NCBI GenBank assembly: GCA_022447165.1
Contig: JAKVBR010000013.1
Span: 1-17,237 of the forward strand
Length of the DNA stretch: 17,237 bases
Source of the DNA: Phycisphaerales bacterium
Lineage (GTDB): Bacteria > Planctomycetota > Phycisphaerae > Phycisphaerales > SM1A02
Reading direction: 5' to 3'
Part shown: piece by piece, positions 1-7,415 of the stretch
Layout of the letters: each line of letters starts with the position of its first letter
Position numbering within the stretch: the first letter of the stretch is position 1
Made by a program: the position numbers and the translations under genes
The notes under the pieces: generated by a model
Seen by the model: the letters and a program-made list of their open reading frames with translations, nothing else
The model's database searches: none
What the model was told of the DNA's origin: nothing

Positions 1-1
1 T

Positions 2-1264
2 CCAGAAAGGGGCATGGATGAGACCGGCGACATCCTTATCGCAGATGGTCAAATCCAATCAATCAGTTCAACCCAATTGCAATCTTCAGGTCAAGTCATT
101 GATTGTGAAGGATGCATTGTTTCGCCTGGTCTTATTGACATTCATGTTCACTTTCGGGAACCGAGTAGTGGCAATCATGAAGAGACTGTTGAAAGTGGTT
201 CAAGAAGCGCAGTTAATGGCGGGTTCACAACAGTATGCACAATGCCAAATACAACTCCAGCAATGGATGATCCTTTACTCATCAAAGAAGCTATTAAGAT
301 TGGCACAGATACCGGCCTCTGTAGAGTGCTCCCAACCTGCTGCGCAACTGTTGGGAGAAATGGTGAACAACTTGCCCCACTTGATGAGTTGTGTGCAGCA
401 GGTGCAATCGCGATTACTGATGATGGTGATGTTGTTGAATCAGATGCACTAATGACAGCATCGCTTGAGGCAGCAAAAAAGCATGACGTTCCATTCATGC
501 AACATTGTCAGGATCCTAAGCAAACAGTTGGTGGTGTTATGAATGCTGGCGCTGTTCAAGAGGATCTTGGGTATGGAGCATGGCCCCGAGTGGCAGAAGA
601 ATGCATTGTCGAACGAGATATCTTGTTAAACAAGAACATCGGGGCTTCATGGCACGCTCAACACATTAGTAGCGGTGGAACTGTCGAACTCATTCGACAA
701 GCACGAGCAAGAGGAGAAGCTATTTCAGGCGAGGCATCACCTCATCACTTACTGTTAACAGATGAATGTTGTAGAGACCTTGGGACGATGGCAAAAATGA
801 ACCCACCTCTAAGGGAACAACATGACATCGAGGCACTGAAGGAAGGCATTGTTGACGGCACCATCACGATTCTTGCAACAGATCATGCACCCCACCCACT
901 AGCCACGAAAGATCGACCATTTGCAGAAGCGTCATTCGGCATTGTTGGTCTTGACTGTGCACTAGCCCTCTATGCTAAAGCGTTGATTCAAGATGGCGTA
1001 CTCGATTGGCCTGCGATGCTCGCTATGATGACAAATCAACCCGCTGACCTCATCAGACGACCTGACCTAGGAAGGTTGGCTGAGGGTGGAACTGCAGATA
1101 TCACTGTGATTGACCCTCGATGTGCTTGGACTATAGACGCAACGACTTTTGGATCTACTGGTCGAAATTGTCCATTTAACGGCTGGAATGTCACTGGGAA
1201 AGCAATCATGACAATGTTTGGTGGGCGCATTACCCACCTTGAGGGTCATTTAGAAGCTCTTTAA
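2..1264 (+). CDS. pyrC: Dihydroorotase, class I zinc type (5'-truncated by window edge)
   Basis: Dihydroorotase interconverts N-carbamoyl-aspartate and dihydroorotate in cytoplasmic pyrimidine synthesis. The frame is open to the window edge. Codons before the ATG at 14 read P-E-R-G, continuing into MDETGDIL, which matches the usual DPxxG..D..DILI start of the family. The ATG at 14 is therefore probably internal and the true start lies upstream. Counting from that ATG, metal ligands are visible: DIHVHFREP with H44 and H46, TDDG with D136, QHCQDP with H164, QHISS with H217, and ATDHAPH with D290. GEASPHHLLLT, MNPPLR and FGIVGLDCAL are further family blocks, and the C-terminal GRLAEGGTADITVIDP completes the amidohydrolase beta-sandwich. 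The aspartate in place of a carboxylated lysine is the class I (PyrC/PyrAA-like) pattern. All catalytic residues are present, so I expect an active enzyme. Identification is firm; only the start is missing. Confidence 0.95.
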   Translation, partial: PERGMDETGDILIADGQIQSISSTQLQSSGQVIDCEGCIVSPGLIDIHVHFREPSSGNHEETVESGSRSAVNGGFTTVCTMPNTTPAMDDPLLIKEAIKIGTDTGLCRVLPTCCATVGRNGEQLAPLDELCAAGAIAITDDGDVVESDALMTASLEAAKKHDVPFMQHCQDPKQTVGGVMNAGAVQEDLGYGAWPRVAEECIVERDILLNKNIGASWHAQHISSGGTVELIRQARARGEAISGEASPHHLLLTDECCRDLGTMAKMNPPLREQHDIEALKEGIVDGTITILATDHAPHPLATKDRPFAEASFGIVGLDCALALYAKALIQDGVLDWPAMLAMMTNQPADLIRRPDLGRLAEGGTADITVIDPRCAWTIDATTFGSTGRNCPFNGWNVTGKAIMTMFGGRITHLEGHLEAL

Positions 1265-1267
1265 GCG

Positions 1268-1296
1268 TTGCATCGCACTGAAAAATCCTGTAAAAT
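1268..1296 (+). promoter_or_regulatory. Candidate sigma-70 promoter of rpsB-tsf
   Basis: TTGCAT (1268-1273) and TAAAAT (1291-1296) are separated by exactly 17 bp and begin four bases after the pyrC stop codon. A transcript would start near 1303 and carry a leader of about 163 nt before rpsB. The hexamers fit the housekeeping consensus well. The site is read from sequence only, and read-through from pyrC remains possible. Confidence 0.5.
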
Positions 1297-1302
1297 TGTC
1301 CT

Positions 1303-1465
1303 TTCGCTCTGTTTCTGAGCACCTCGCTATCACATGTGGGATGGATAGTTGAGTTTACCCCTTTGAAGCGGCATGCAATGTGCTGTGAAGAACCGTTAAG
1401 CACCCTTTGGTGATTGTCTCCCACGCAACACCGGTGATGCTGCAAAGATCTGAAAGGATCACATT
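1303..1465 (+). promoter_or_regulatory. Long structured 5' leader of rpsB, possible autoregulatory site
   Basis: The leader is far longer than needed for initiation and contains several complementary blocks. AGCAC (1318-1322) can pair with GTGCT (1380-1384). GTGGGA (1336-1341) can pair with TCCCAC (1419-1424). CACC-CTTT-GGTG (1401-1412) forms a local hairpin, followed by the palindrome CACCGGTG (1429-1436). Next to the gene, GATC (1447-1450) can pair with GATC (1457-1460) around the purine-rich ribosome binding site. In E. coli and relatives the rpsB leader is bound by S2 to repress rpsB-tsf. Whether this leader shares that structure is unknown, and the arrangement only makes it a reasonable candidate. 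Confidence 0.3.
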
Positions 1466-2350
1466 ATGGCTGAGACGAAGAACGATATCGTCAGCAATCT
1501 GCTCGAAGCAGGTATCCACTTTGGACAACGAAGAAGTAACTGGAACCCAAAAATGAAGCCTTACATTTGGGGTGTTCGCAATGGTCTCCACATCATTGAC
1601 ATTCGCGAAACTGTGAAGGGCTTACTACTGGCGAAAAAGTACATCAAAGAAGTTGTTGCTAGCGGCAAAGATGTTGTCTTTGTAGGCACAAAAAGGCAAG
1701 CGCAATCCGCTGTGCAAAAGTATTGCACTGAAGCAAGCATGCCATGGGTGACAGAGCGTTGGCTTGGTGGCACGCTCACAAACTTCCGTACCATTCGTGA
1801 ACGACTTAAACGACTTAATGAACTTGAAGCGCTAGTCGATTCAGGCGAGATTGAAACATACTCCAAGAAAATGAAATCACAACTCATGCGTGAGAAAGCG
1901 AAAATCACTCGAAACCTTGATGGCATTCGTGCGATGAATAAACTTCCAGGCGCAATGGTTGTCATTGATGCAAACAACGAAACAAATGCACTTCGCGAAG
2001 CAACAGCGTTAAACATCCCAACGATTGGCTTGATCGACACAGATGGTGATCCTGGGTTGGTTGATATTCCAATCCCCGGGAATGATGACTCACTTCGTTC
2101 AATTGAAGTAGTCATTGCTGACCTCATGTCAGCTGTCAGCGAAGGCCTTCAGTTACGTAGAGCTGCAGAAGCTGCTGCTGCGAAGAAAGCTGAAGAAGAA
2201 GCAAAGGCTGCTGCAAATCAAGAAGAAACAAAGCGTTCTTCACGTACTGCGTTTAAAGCCGACGACCCTGCTCCTGCAATTGAGGCAGAGCAAACAGCGA
2301 CAGCGGTTGCAGAACAAACAGAAAATGACGCATCAACTGATGGGAAGTAA
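1466..2350 (+). CDS. rpsB: 30S ribosomal protein S2
   Basis: S2 is a component of the 30S subunit on its solvent side and helps S1 bind. The core shows LLEAGIHFG (12-20), WNPKMKPYIWGVRNG (26-40), HIIDIRET (42-49), FVGTKRQAQ (72-80), WLGGTLTNF (99-107) and the second family signature PGNDDSLRSI (204-213). The usual GVHFGH is GIHFGQ here and the following residues are slightly rearranged. At 294 aa it exceeds the roughly 241 aa E. coli protein because of a low-complexity C-terminal tail from about residue 231. The tail is rich in Ala, Lys and Glu, then turns acidic and Thr/Gln-rich, and is probably flexible. The ATG at 1466 follows a GAAAGGA ribosome binding site. tsf follows 42 bp downstream, as in most bacteria, so the two are probably one transcript. 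Confidence 0.97.
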   Translation: MAETKNDIVSNLLEAGIHFGQRRSNWNPKMKPYIWGVRNGLHIIDIRETVKGLLLAKKYIKEVVASGKDVVFVGTKRQAQSAVQKYCTEASMPWVTERWLGGTLTNFRTIRERLKRLNELEALVDSGEIETYSKKMKSQLMREKAKITRNLDGIRAMNKLPGAMVVIDANNETNALREATALNIPTIGLIDTDGDPGLVDIPIPGNDDSLRSIEVVIADLMSAVSEGLQLRRAAEAAAAKKAEEEAKAAANQEETKRSSRTAFKADDPAPAIEAEQTATAVAEQTENDASTDGK

Positions 2351-2392
2351 TTTACAGTAACTTTTAAAAGAACACTCAATCGGAGAATTACA

Positions 2393-3181
2393 ATGAGTTT
2401 TACTGCTAAAGATGTCATGAACCTTCGTCAAAAGACTGGTCTTGGCATGATGGATTGTAAAAAAGCACTTACTGAGACGAATGGCGACCCTGCTGCAGCA
2501 GAAGAGTGGCTACGTGAGACTAAAAAAGGCAAGATGGACACTCGCACAGAGCGAACGACTGGCGAAGGTCGAATTTCAATTGCTGAAGAAAATGGCAATG
2601 CTGTCATCATCGAAGTGAGAACTGAAACGGACTTCACAGCTCGAAATGAAAATTTTGTTGAAGCAGTCGACAAGATTGCTGACATCGCTCTTGGCGCTGA
2701 CGCTGGCGAAGTGAGCCTCACGGATGACATGACTAAACTGATTGATGATATCCGCATCACAACAGGCGAAAATGCGAATTACGCTCGTGGTCACAAGTAC
2801 ACAGATGGCAATTACGGCCAGTACATTCACCATGATGGCAAACGCGCTTGTTTGCTCAAGGTCACAGGCGATGTTGACGGCGATACCCTTCGTGGGATTT
2901 GCCAGCACATTGTGTTCCATGACCCAATGGGAATCTCTGCCGACGATGTCTCAGCTGAACAGATTGAGCAAATCAAACAAGATGCTATTCAAGAAGCTAA
3001 AGACACTGGCAAGAATGAAGAGATTGCTGAAAAAATGGCTGAAGGTAAAGTCCGAAAGTACCTTCAAGAAAACACACTCATGGCTCAGAAATATGTTCTT
3101 GACGAGTCAAAAACAATTGCTGAACTCATGCCAGAAGGTGCAACGATTGAAGCGTTCACACGCTACACACTCGGTGGCTAA
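2393..3181 (+). CDS. tsf: Elongation factor Ts
   Basis: EF-Ts is the cytoplasmic nucleotide exchange factor that releases GDP from EF-Tu. The N-terminal UBA-like domain carries the signature LRQKTGLGMMDCKKALTE (11-28), followed by GDPAAAEEWLR. The second signature ETDFTARNENF (78-88) includes the Thr-Asp-Phe motif (79-81) that contacts EF-Tu. The dimerisation region has YIHHDGKRACLLKV (144-157) and ends in KYVLDESKTIAELM. At 262 aa it is slightly shorter than the 283 aa E. coli form but longer than the single-domain Thermus form. The ATG follows CGGAG (2381-2385) with seven bases between. It is the distal gene of the rpsB-tsf unit and is closed by a strong terminator at 3208-3231. Confidence 0.97.
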   Translation: MSFTAKDVMNLRQKTGLGMMDCKKALTETNGDPAAAEEWLRETKKGKMDTRTERTTGEGRISIAEENGNAVIIEVRTETDFTARNENFVEAVDKIADIALGADAGEVSLTDDMTKLIDDIRITTGENANYARGHKYTDGNYGQYIHHDGKRACLLKVTGDVDGDTLRGICQHIVFHDPMGISADDVSAEQIEQIKQDAIQEAKDTGKNEEIAEKMAEGKVRKYLQENTLMAQKYVLDESKTIAELMPEGATIEAFTRYTLGG

Positions 3182-3207
3182 CCGATTGAGATTGTAAAAC
3201 TTAAAAC

Positions 3208-3231
3208 CCCGCCAACTGGCGGGTTTTTTTT
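3208..3231 (+). terminator. Rho-independent terminator after tsf
   Basis: CCCGCC (3208-3213) and GGCGGG (3218-3223) form a six-pair GC-only stem with an AACT loop, followed by eight T residues (3224-3231). This is a textbook intrinsic terminator 26 bp after the tsf stop. On the minus strand the hairpin is followed by G and then four T, so it could weakly stop transcription from the convergent ggt gene. Confidence 0.93.
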
Positions 3232-3258
3232 ACGCCCCACTCGAATAGGGTCTGTCCC

Positions 3259-4872
3259 TCAATTGAGGCCGGCCGGTTTTCCGCCCTTTCGGGGGTCACA
3301 AGCAGGAAGTTGAGCACCACTTTCAATAGCGATGGCTTGGACGATACCGATATCTCTCCGCTCCTTGATGCTGTGCCCTTTGGCTGCAAGCGTATCAGTT
3401 GGCAAAGTGCTTTTTGCCACCGTCTCGATATACACAGCATCCGGCTTCCATTGATGATGCAAGCGTTCCTGCGTCACTGCATCAATTGGCGACATCCCAT
3501 ACCAAAGCGAATGAATGAGCACCTGAAGAACACTTGAGATAATACGTGGACCCCCAGATGCTCCAACGAGCAACACTGGCTTGTCACCCTCCATCACAAT
3601 CACGGGCGTCATCGATGACAACGGTCTTTTGCCATACTCAGGTAAATTCTTGTCAGACTGTACAAGCCCATATGCGTTTGCCCCCTTCGGTGATGAGAAA
3701 TCATCCATCTCGTTGTTCAGTACGAAATCAAATGGTTCAACAATCACTTTAGAGCCAAAATAGGTGTTAATCGTTTCTGTCATCGAAACAACCATCCCAT
3801 CAGCGTCAGCGACACAGACATGACTCGTCCCAGAATCGTCAGGTAATTGAGTATTGGAACCATACCTTGATATGTCTTGTGTAAGCTCAACGTCAATCCT
3901 TGAAATCAATTCGTCGATGTATGATTGTTCAAGCAATGCTTCAACTGGAACAGGTGAAAACATTGGATCTGCCATGTGTTCTGCCCTATCTGCAAAAGCG
4001 TGCTTTGACGATTCGATATAGAGATGGCAATACGCAGGCGAATGAAGTTCATGCTCAAATGCATTGAGCCCTTCCATAATTGACAACACTTGACCAATTG
4101 CAACCCCACCCGAACTCGGTGGCGGCATCGTCAACACTGACATTCCATCATGCTCAAACGAAACAATGGGCTCAACCCAAACTGGTTCATATCCCTTTAA
4201 ATCCTCAACCGTAATCCACCCATCAGTTGCTCCAACGATTGCATCAGCAACGACTCCCTCATAAAACCCCGCTTTCCCGTGCAATGCGATTTGCTCGAGG
4301 ACCAATGCTTGCCCATCAAGTTGTATCAGTTCTTCATGTCCAAACAACATTGCGATGTGCTGTGCATAGTCCTTGCTCCCATCTATTGCATTGCTCAGTG
4401 CTCTTGTAAATGCGTCATCTGGCTCAAAACCATCTCTTGCAAGTTCAATGGCTGGAGCAATAACGACTTCTCTTGGAAGTGTCCCATACCGCTCATGTGC
4501 TTCAAGCAACCCCGCAACAGACCCTGGAATGCCAACAGCGAATGGGCCTAACGTGCTCGAATGGTCTTGATAGATTGAAGGCGAAGTGTTTCTCGGTGCA
4601 GTTTCTCGATAATTCAACGCAACTGGCTTCATCTCATCTGATGCAATCAGCATGAAGCCCCCACCGCCAATACCACATGAGAATGGCCTGACGACGCTCA
4701 GCGCAAAAGATGTTGCAACTGCAGCGTCAACTGCATTACCACCCTGTTCTATAATTCTTGCGCCAGCTTGTGACGCAAGCGGATGATCTGAAGCAACTGC
4801 TCCACCATGAAATCGAACTTGTTTCGAGTGGCATCCAGTAAGTAGGGCAATGCATAGTACAACTATTCGCAT
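3259..4872 (-). CDS. ggt: Gamma-glutamyltransferase, predicted lipoprotein
   Basis: This enzyme cleaves and transfers the gamma-glutamyl group of glutathione and related peptides outside the cytoplasm. It is an N-terminal-nucleophile hydrolase that cuts itself into two subunits. The substrate arginine is in NYRETAP (R89). The cleavage site is at DDSGTSH, making T349 the nucleophile and new N-terminus of the small subunit. NNEMDDF (386-392, D391), PLSSM (417-421) and GASGGPR (437-443) match the E. coli substrate pocket (D433, S462-S463, G483-G484). The first residues end in LLTGC, a lipobox with C14, so the protein is probably lipid-anchored, although the signal is short. At 537 aa it is somewhat shorter than the 580 aa E. 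coli form. The ATG lies inside the last codons of the upstream isomerase gene (10-base overlap), suggesting translational coupling. The family is firm; the physiological substrate is unknown. Confidence 0.93.
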   Translation of the reverse strand: MRIVVLCIALLTGCHSKQVRFHGGAVASDHPLASQAGARIIEQGGNAVDAAVATSFALSVVRPFSCGIGGGGFMLIASDEMKPVALNYRETAPRNTSPSIYQDHSSTLGPFAVGIPGSVAGLLEAHERYGTLPREVVIAPAIELARDGFEPDDAFTRALSNAIDGSKDYAQHIAMLFGHEELIQLDGQALVLEQIALHGKAGFYEGVVADAIVGATDGWITVEDLKGYEPVWVEPIVSFEHDGMSVLTMPPPSSGGVAIGQVLSIMEGLNAFEHELHSPAYCHLYIESSKHAFADRAEHMADPMFSPVPVEALLEQSYIDELISRIDVELTQDISRYGSNTQLPDDSGTSHVCVADADGMVVSMTETINTYFGSKVIVEPFDFVLNNEMDDFSSPKGANAYGLVQSDKNLPEYGKRPLSSMTPVIVMEGDKPVLLVGASGGPRIISSVLQVLIHSLWYGMSPIDAVTQERLHHQWKPDAVYIETVAKSTLPTDTLAAKGHSIKERRDIGIVQAIAIESGAQLPACDPRKGGKPAGLN

Positions 4873-5735
4873 TCGCCGAGTTCTCTAAGCATCCCAAGTG
4901 CTTGCTTAACATCTTCAACGCGCTGCTCACCGCCCTCTCTCTCAATCACTAAATTGATGCCCTCTGGCACATGACTTAAAAATGTTTTCCAACAAAAGTC
5001 GCCTGTGCCAGCAGGAACCTCAGTCCCCCAAGTCCCCGAAACTTCTGCATTCTTTGCATCTTTGATATGCACCTGTCTAATCCAAGGCGTAAGTAACTGC
5101 ACTGCCTCAATCGGATCGCCTTGACCATAAAGAATCATGTTCGCAGGATCAAAATTCACGCCAAGAGTTGGATGATTTAACTCTTCCAACACAGAGATCA
5201 AATTGCGAGCATTCTCTTGACCTGTTTCGAAAGCGAGTTGCACGCCACATGCATCAAAACATGAAAGAATCTGCGTGAGTCGTTCAATCATTTTATCTCG
5301 TTCTTCGCAGGACTCTTCTGGAAAGAAACCAGCATGAAAAGTCACCAACCCGATGTTCATCGATTGTGCTTTTTGAGCAACCGCTTGGGCATTTTCCCAA
5401 GTTTGCTCCCAAGTCCCATCAGGTCGAACACCACCCGTTTCAGCGATTGTTTCAAGCGAAGTGTAATCTTCGCCGGTCGCTTCTAGCATTCCGCTCATGA
5501 TTGAGATACCTGACTCAGCGAGTTCCGCTTCAGCGGTTTGCCATGCATCGTCAGCAACAAGTGGATTTAATGCGAGTTGAACGCAAGAAATTCCGCAAGA
5601 ATTCGCCCTAGAAATGATTTCAGAGGGGTTTTTGGGCTGCAAACTCCAACTGCAAACAGCAATGTGTCGATTGTTCATAGGAGATAGTTTAGAATAGTGC
5701 GTTTCGGCTGGATAGTGCCAAAAGCCCTCAGCCAC
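4863..5735 (-). CDS. Sugar phosphate isomerase/epimerase-like TIM-barrel protein
   Basis: This belongs to the xylose-isomerase-like/AP-endonuclease-2 superfamily (PF01261), which includes keto-sugar epimerases, myo-inositol catabolic enzymes and hydroxypyruvate isomerase. Counting from the GTG start, likely metal ligands sit at barrel strand ends: LAFETGQE (E170), VNFDPANM (D196), VHIKDA (H223) and VIEREGG (E265). TFHAGFFPEE (132-141) is another conserved strand. No signal peptide is visible, so it is probably cytoplasmic. The GTG at 5735 is preceded by AGGTGAT, an excellent Shine-Dalgarno match. The domain itself begins only at IAVCSWSLQP, just after an ATG at 5678 that lacks a visible binding site, so a 271 aa form is possible. 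It overlaps ggt by ten bases. The substrate cannot be told from sequence. Confidence 0.82.
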   Translation of the reverse strand: MAEGFWHYPAETHYSKLSPMNNRHIAVCSWSLQPKNPSEIISRANSCGISCVQLALNPLVADDAWQTAEAELAESGISIMSGMLEATGEDYTSLETIAETGGVRPDGTWEQTWENAQAVAQKAQSMNIGLVTFHAGFFPEESCEERDKMIERLTQILSCFDACGVQLAFETGQENARNLISVLEELNHPTLGVNFDPANMILYGQGDPIEAVQLLTPWIRQVHIKDAKNAEVSGTWGTEVPAGTGDFCWKTFLSHVPEGINLVIEREGGEQRVEDVKQALGMLRELGECE

Positions 5736-5741
5736 TAGGAA

Positions 5742-5748
5742 ATCACCT
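5742..5748 (-). promoter_or_regulatory. Ribosome binding site supporting the GTG start at 5735
   Basis: On the minus strand AGGTGAT matches seven consecutive bases of the extended anti-Shine-Dalgarno complement and lies six bases before the GTG. The alternative ATG at 5676-5678 has no comparable site. The same bases on the plus strand abut the TTG start of the divergent gene. Confidence 0.45.
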
Positions 5749-6341
5749 TGAGTATGACAAAAACGTCAACAACTGAACCACCTGAAGAACAACTCTCGTT
5801 GTGGGAACGCATCGAAGCGTACATCACACGATTGAGTACGAAGAATAACTTCTGGCATAAGGTTTGTTCGCTCATCTGGTTGCCATTTGCATTCAGAAGC
5901 GGGATTTCCATGAGACGGATTGGACCTGACAAGTTCACCGCAGTGTTACCATTCAAACGCTCAAACAGAAACTTTTACAACGCGATGGCAGGCGCTGCCC
6001 TGCTTGGCAACAGTGAGGTTGCAGCTGGCATGTTCTTGTTCAAACAATGCGGAAGTGATTATGCCGTCGTTTGTAAAGAAATGTCATACAAGTTTCTTCG
6101 CCCTTGTTATGGCCCAGCAATTTACAACGTCAAAGATGCTGAAGAAGTTACAAAAGAACTTTCTTCACAGATTGAATTGCGGGATGAATTCAACATCGAG
6201 TTTACGATGGAGATTACACAAATCCTTCCAAAGAATGGCAAAGAAGCAAGAGTTGGTCGTTGTGAAATCACGTTCCATTGCACTCCTAAGTTTAAAATCA
6301 AAGAACGCATGGAGCGAAGGAAAGTTCGCGCCTCAAAATGA
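5748..6341 (+). CDS. Hotdog-fold protein, DUF4442-like
   Basis: The 197 aa protein resembles DUF4442 (PF14539), putative thioesterase-like members of the hotdog superfamily that are thought to act on acyl thioesters; no specific substrate is known. The likely hotdog helix is NFYNAMAGAALLGNSEVAAG (75-94), followed by strands at YAVVCKEMSYKFLRP (105-119) and a late strand around RCEITFHCTPKF. The first 25 residues are polar and rich in Thr, Pro and Glu, and the C-terminus is strongly basic. No clear signal peptide is present. The start is TTG at 5748, seven bases after AGGA (5737-5740); ATG at 5754 is the alternative and has poorer spacing. Its TGA overlaps the ATG of the next gene (ATGA), so the two are probably co-translated. 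The family call rests on pattern recognition and is moderate. Confidence 0.65.
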   Translation: MSMTKTSTTEPPEEQLSLWERIEAYITRLSTKNNFWHKVCSLIWLPFAFRSGISMRRIGPDKFTAVLPFKRSNRNFYNAMAGAALLGNSEVAAGMFLFKQCGSDYAVVCKEMSYKFLRPCYGPAIYNVKDAEEVTKELSSQIELRDEFNIEFTMEITQILPKNGKEARVGRCEITFHCTPKFKIKERMERRKVRASK

Positions 6342-7411
6342 ACGCATTGAAAACAGTCGGCTGGGGACTATACCTTGCAAGCAGTTGGACTTGGTGCATC
6401 GGCATGTTCCTGCCAATCATTCTTCTTGAACGATATGGCTGGCAGGGCTTCTTTATGTTTGCGATTCCAAACGTCATTGGGTGTGCAGCATTCGGCTATG
6501 TACTCAAAACACGAGAACGGTCAAAAGCGCTTGTAGAAAAATATGGCTTCTTGATGGGCTTGTTTTCAATTGCAACGATTGCATTTCATGCTTTGTTTAT
6601 CGTAATGATGCTCAACATCCATGATCTTGATTCTTATGCACGCTATGTGTTTTATGGAATCTTGTTTTGTTTATTTGTCTCGGTGTTTTTCTCAAAACGC
6701 GTGTGGATGCTCCTCGGGAGTGCTTGCTGGATTACTTCACTCATTCTTGGATTGTCATTATTGCCAAGCGAACTTCATGTCGAAGCATCACGCCCATGGC
6801 AAGATGTCATTTGGCTACTTCCGATCACGACTTTTGGCTTTCTCCTTTGCCCATATTTAGACCCAACGTTCCATCGAGCACTTCAAGAATCTCCGAGTAA
6901 ACATTGCTTCGGGGTCTTTGGCATTTCATTTGCTCTGATGATTGGATTGACTTGTGCGTACTCTGAAACTGTGCTCATTGCACTTCCCGTAGCACTTGCG
7001 ATTCATTTACTGATTCAAGCGACGTTTTCAATCATTGCCCATCAACATGAAGGTAGCCGAGCATGGAAATCCAGCAAGGCATTTCCGCTTGTACTCCTCG
7101 TTAGCGTTTCGATTGCAATGCTTATTGGAGCACAAAATCAGGATGATGTTCAATCCCATCTCAATGACTACCTCCGGTTCTTTGTGTTTTATGGGCTCAT
7201 CTTCCCTGGACTAGTTGTCATCTTCATGTGGACAGGAAAAGCAATGAATTGGCTTCGCCTCGTGCTGTTTGGTTTTGTCGCGTTGTTCTCAATCCCTCTT
7301 CTAGAAAGCGCATACATAGGAGAAACGCCGTGGTTAGCGGTATTTCCCGTTGTTGTTTTACTCACATGGGCGTTTGCTGAACGGAGCAATAACTCCCTTC
7401 AACTCACTTAA
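6338..7411 (+). CDS. Polytopic membrane protein of unknown function
   Basis: I do not recognise a named family. The 357 aa protein has about eleven hydrophobic segments, at roughly 8-30, 36-56, 70-92, 101-119, 122-142, 156-173, 192-212, 214-234, 248-264, 280-300, 306-322 and 330-347, with some of these possibly joined. Two motifs look conserved-like: FAIPNVIGCAAFGYVL (41-56), with a Pro-Asn-x-x-Gly break in a helix, and CPYLDPTFHRA (171-181) at the end of another helix. Helix breaks of this kind are typical of transporters, so a permease fold is possible but unproven. It begins within the stop codon of the hotdog gene, which implies a shared operon and perhaps a joint role in lipid or acyl metabolism at the membrane. 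It ends only four bases before the convergent secA stop, with no terminator hairpin between. Confidence 0.75.
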   Translation: MNALKTVGWGLYLASSWTWCIGMFLPIILLERYGWQGFFMFAIPNVIGCAAFGYVLKTRERSKALVEKYGFLMGLFSIATIAFHALFIVMMLNIHDLDSYARYVFYGILFCLFVSVFFSKRVWMLLGSACWITSLILGLSLLPSELHVEASRPWQDVIWLLPITTFGFLLCPYLDPTFHRALQESPSKHCFGVFGISFALMIGLTCAYSETVLIALPVALAIHLLIQATFSIIAHQHEGSRAWKSSKAFPLVLLVSVSIAMLIGAQNQDDVQSHLNDYLRFFVFYGLIFPGLVVIFMWTGKAMNWLRLVLFGFVALFSIPLLESAYIGETPWLAVFPVVVLLTWAFAERSNNSLQLT

Positions 7412-7415
7412 CGTC

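Noticed and set aside
14..16. ATG as the true start of pyrC
   Set aside because: The frame is open to the window edge and the preceding codons (P-E-R-G) continue the normal family sequence, so the gene begins upstream.
1265..1465. Possible tRNA or small RNA gene between pyrC and rpsB
   Set aside because: No cloverleaf or T-arm consensus was found. The structure is better explained as an rpsB leader.
1561..2127. Minus-strand frame of 188 codons opposite rpsB
   Set aside because: It is a shadow of S2, with low-complexity Ser/Phe-rich composition and no recognisable motif.
2742..3197. Plus-strand frame of 151 codons inside tsf
   Set aside because: It is the +1 shadow of EF-Ts and ends past its stop; there is no ribosome binding site or motif.
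3247..3258. AGGGTCTGTCCC, reminiscent of repeats seen near REP-associated transposases
   Set aside because: Only one copy is present, and there is no transposase or paired inverted copy in the window.
3257..3268. Perfect 12-bp palindrome CCTCAATTGAGG across the ggt stop codon
   Set aside because: It has no loop or T tract for termination and no second copy; it is short enough to be chance.
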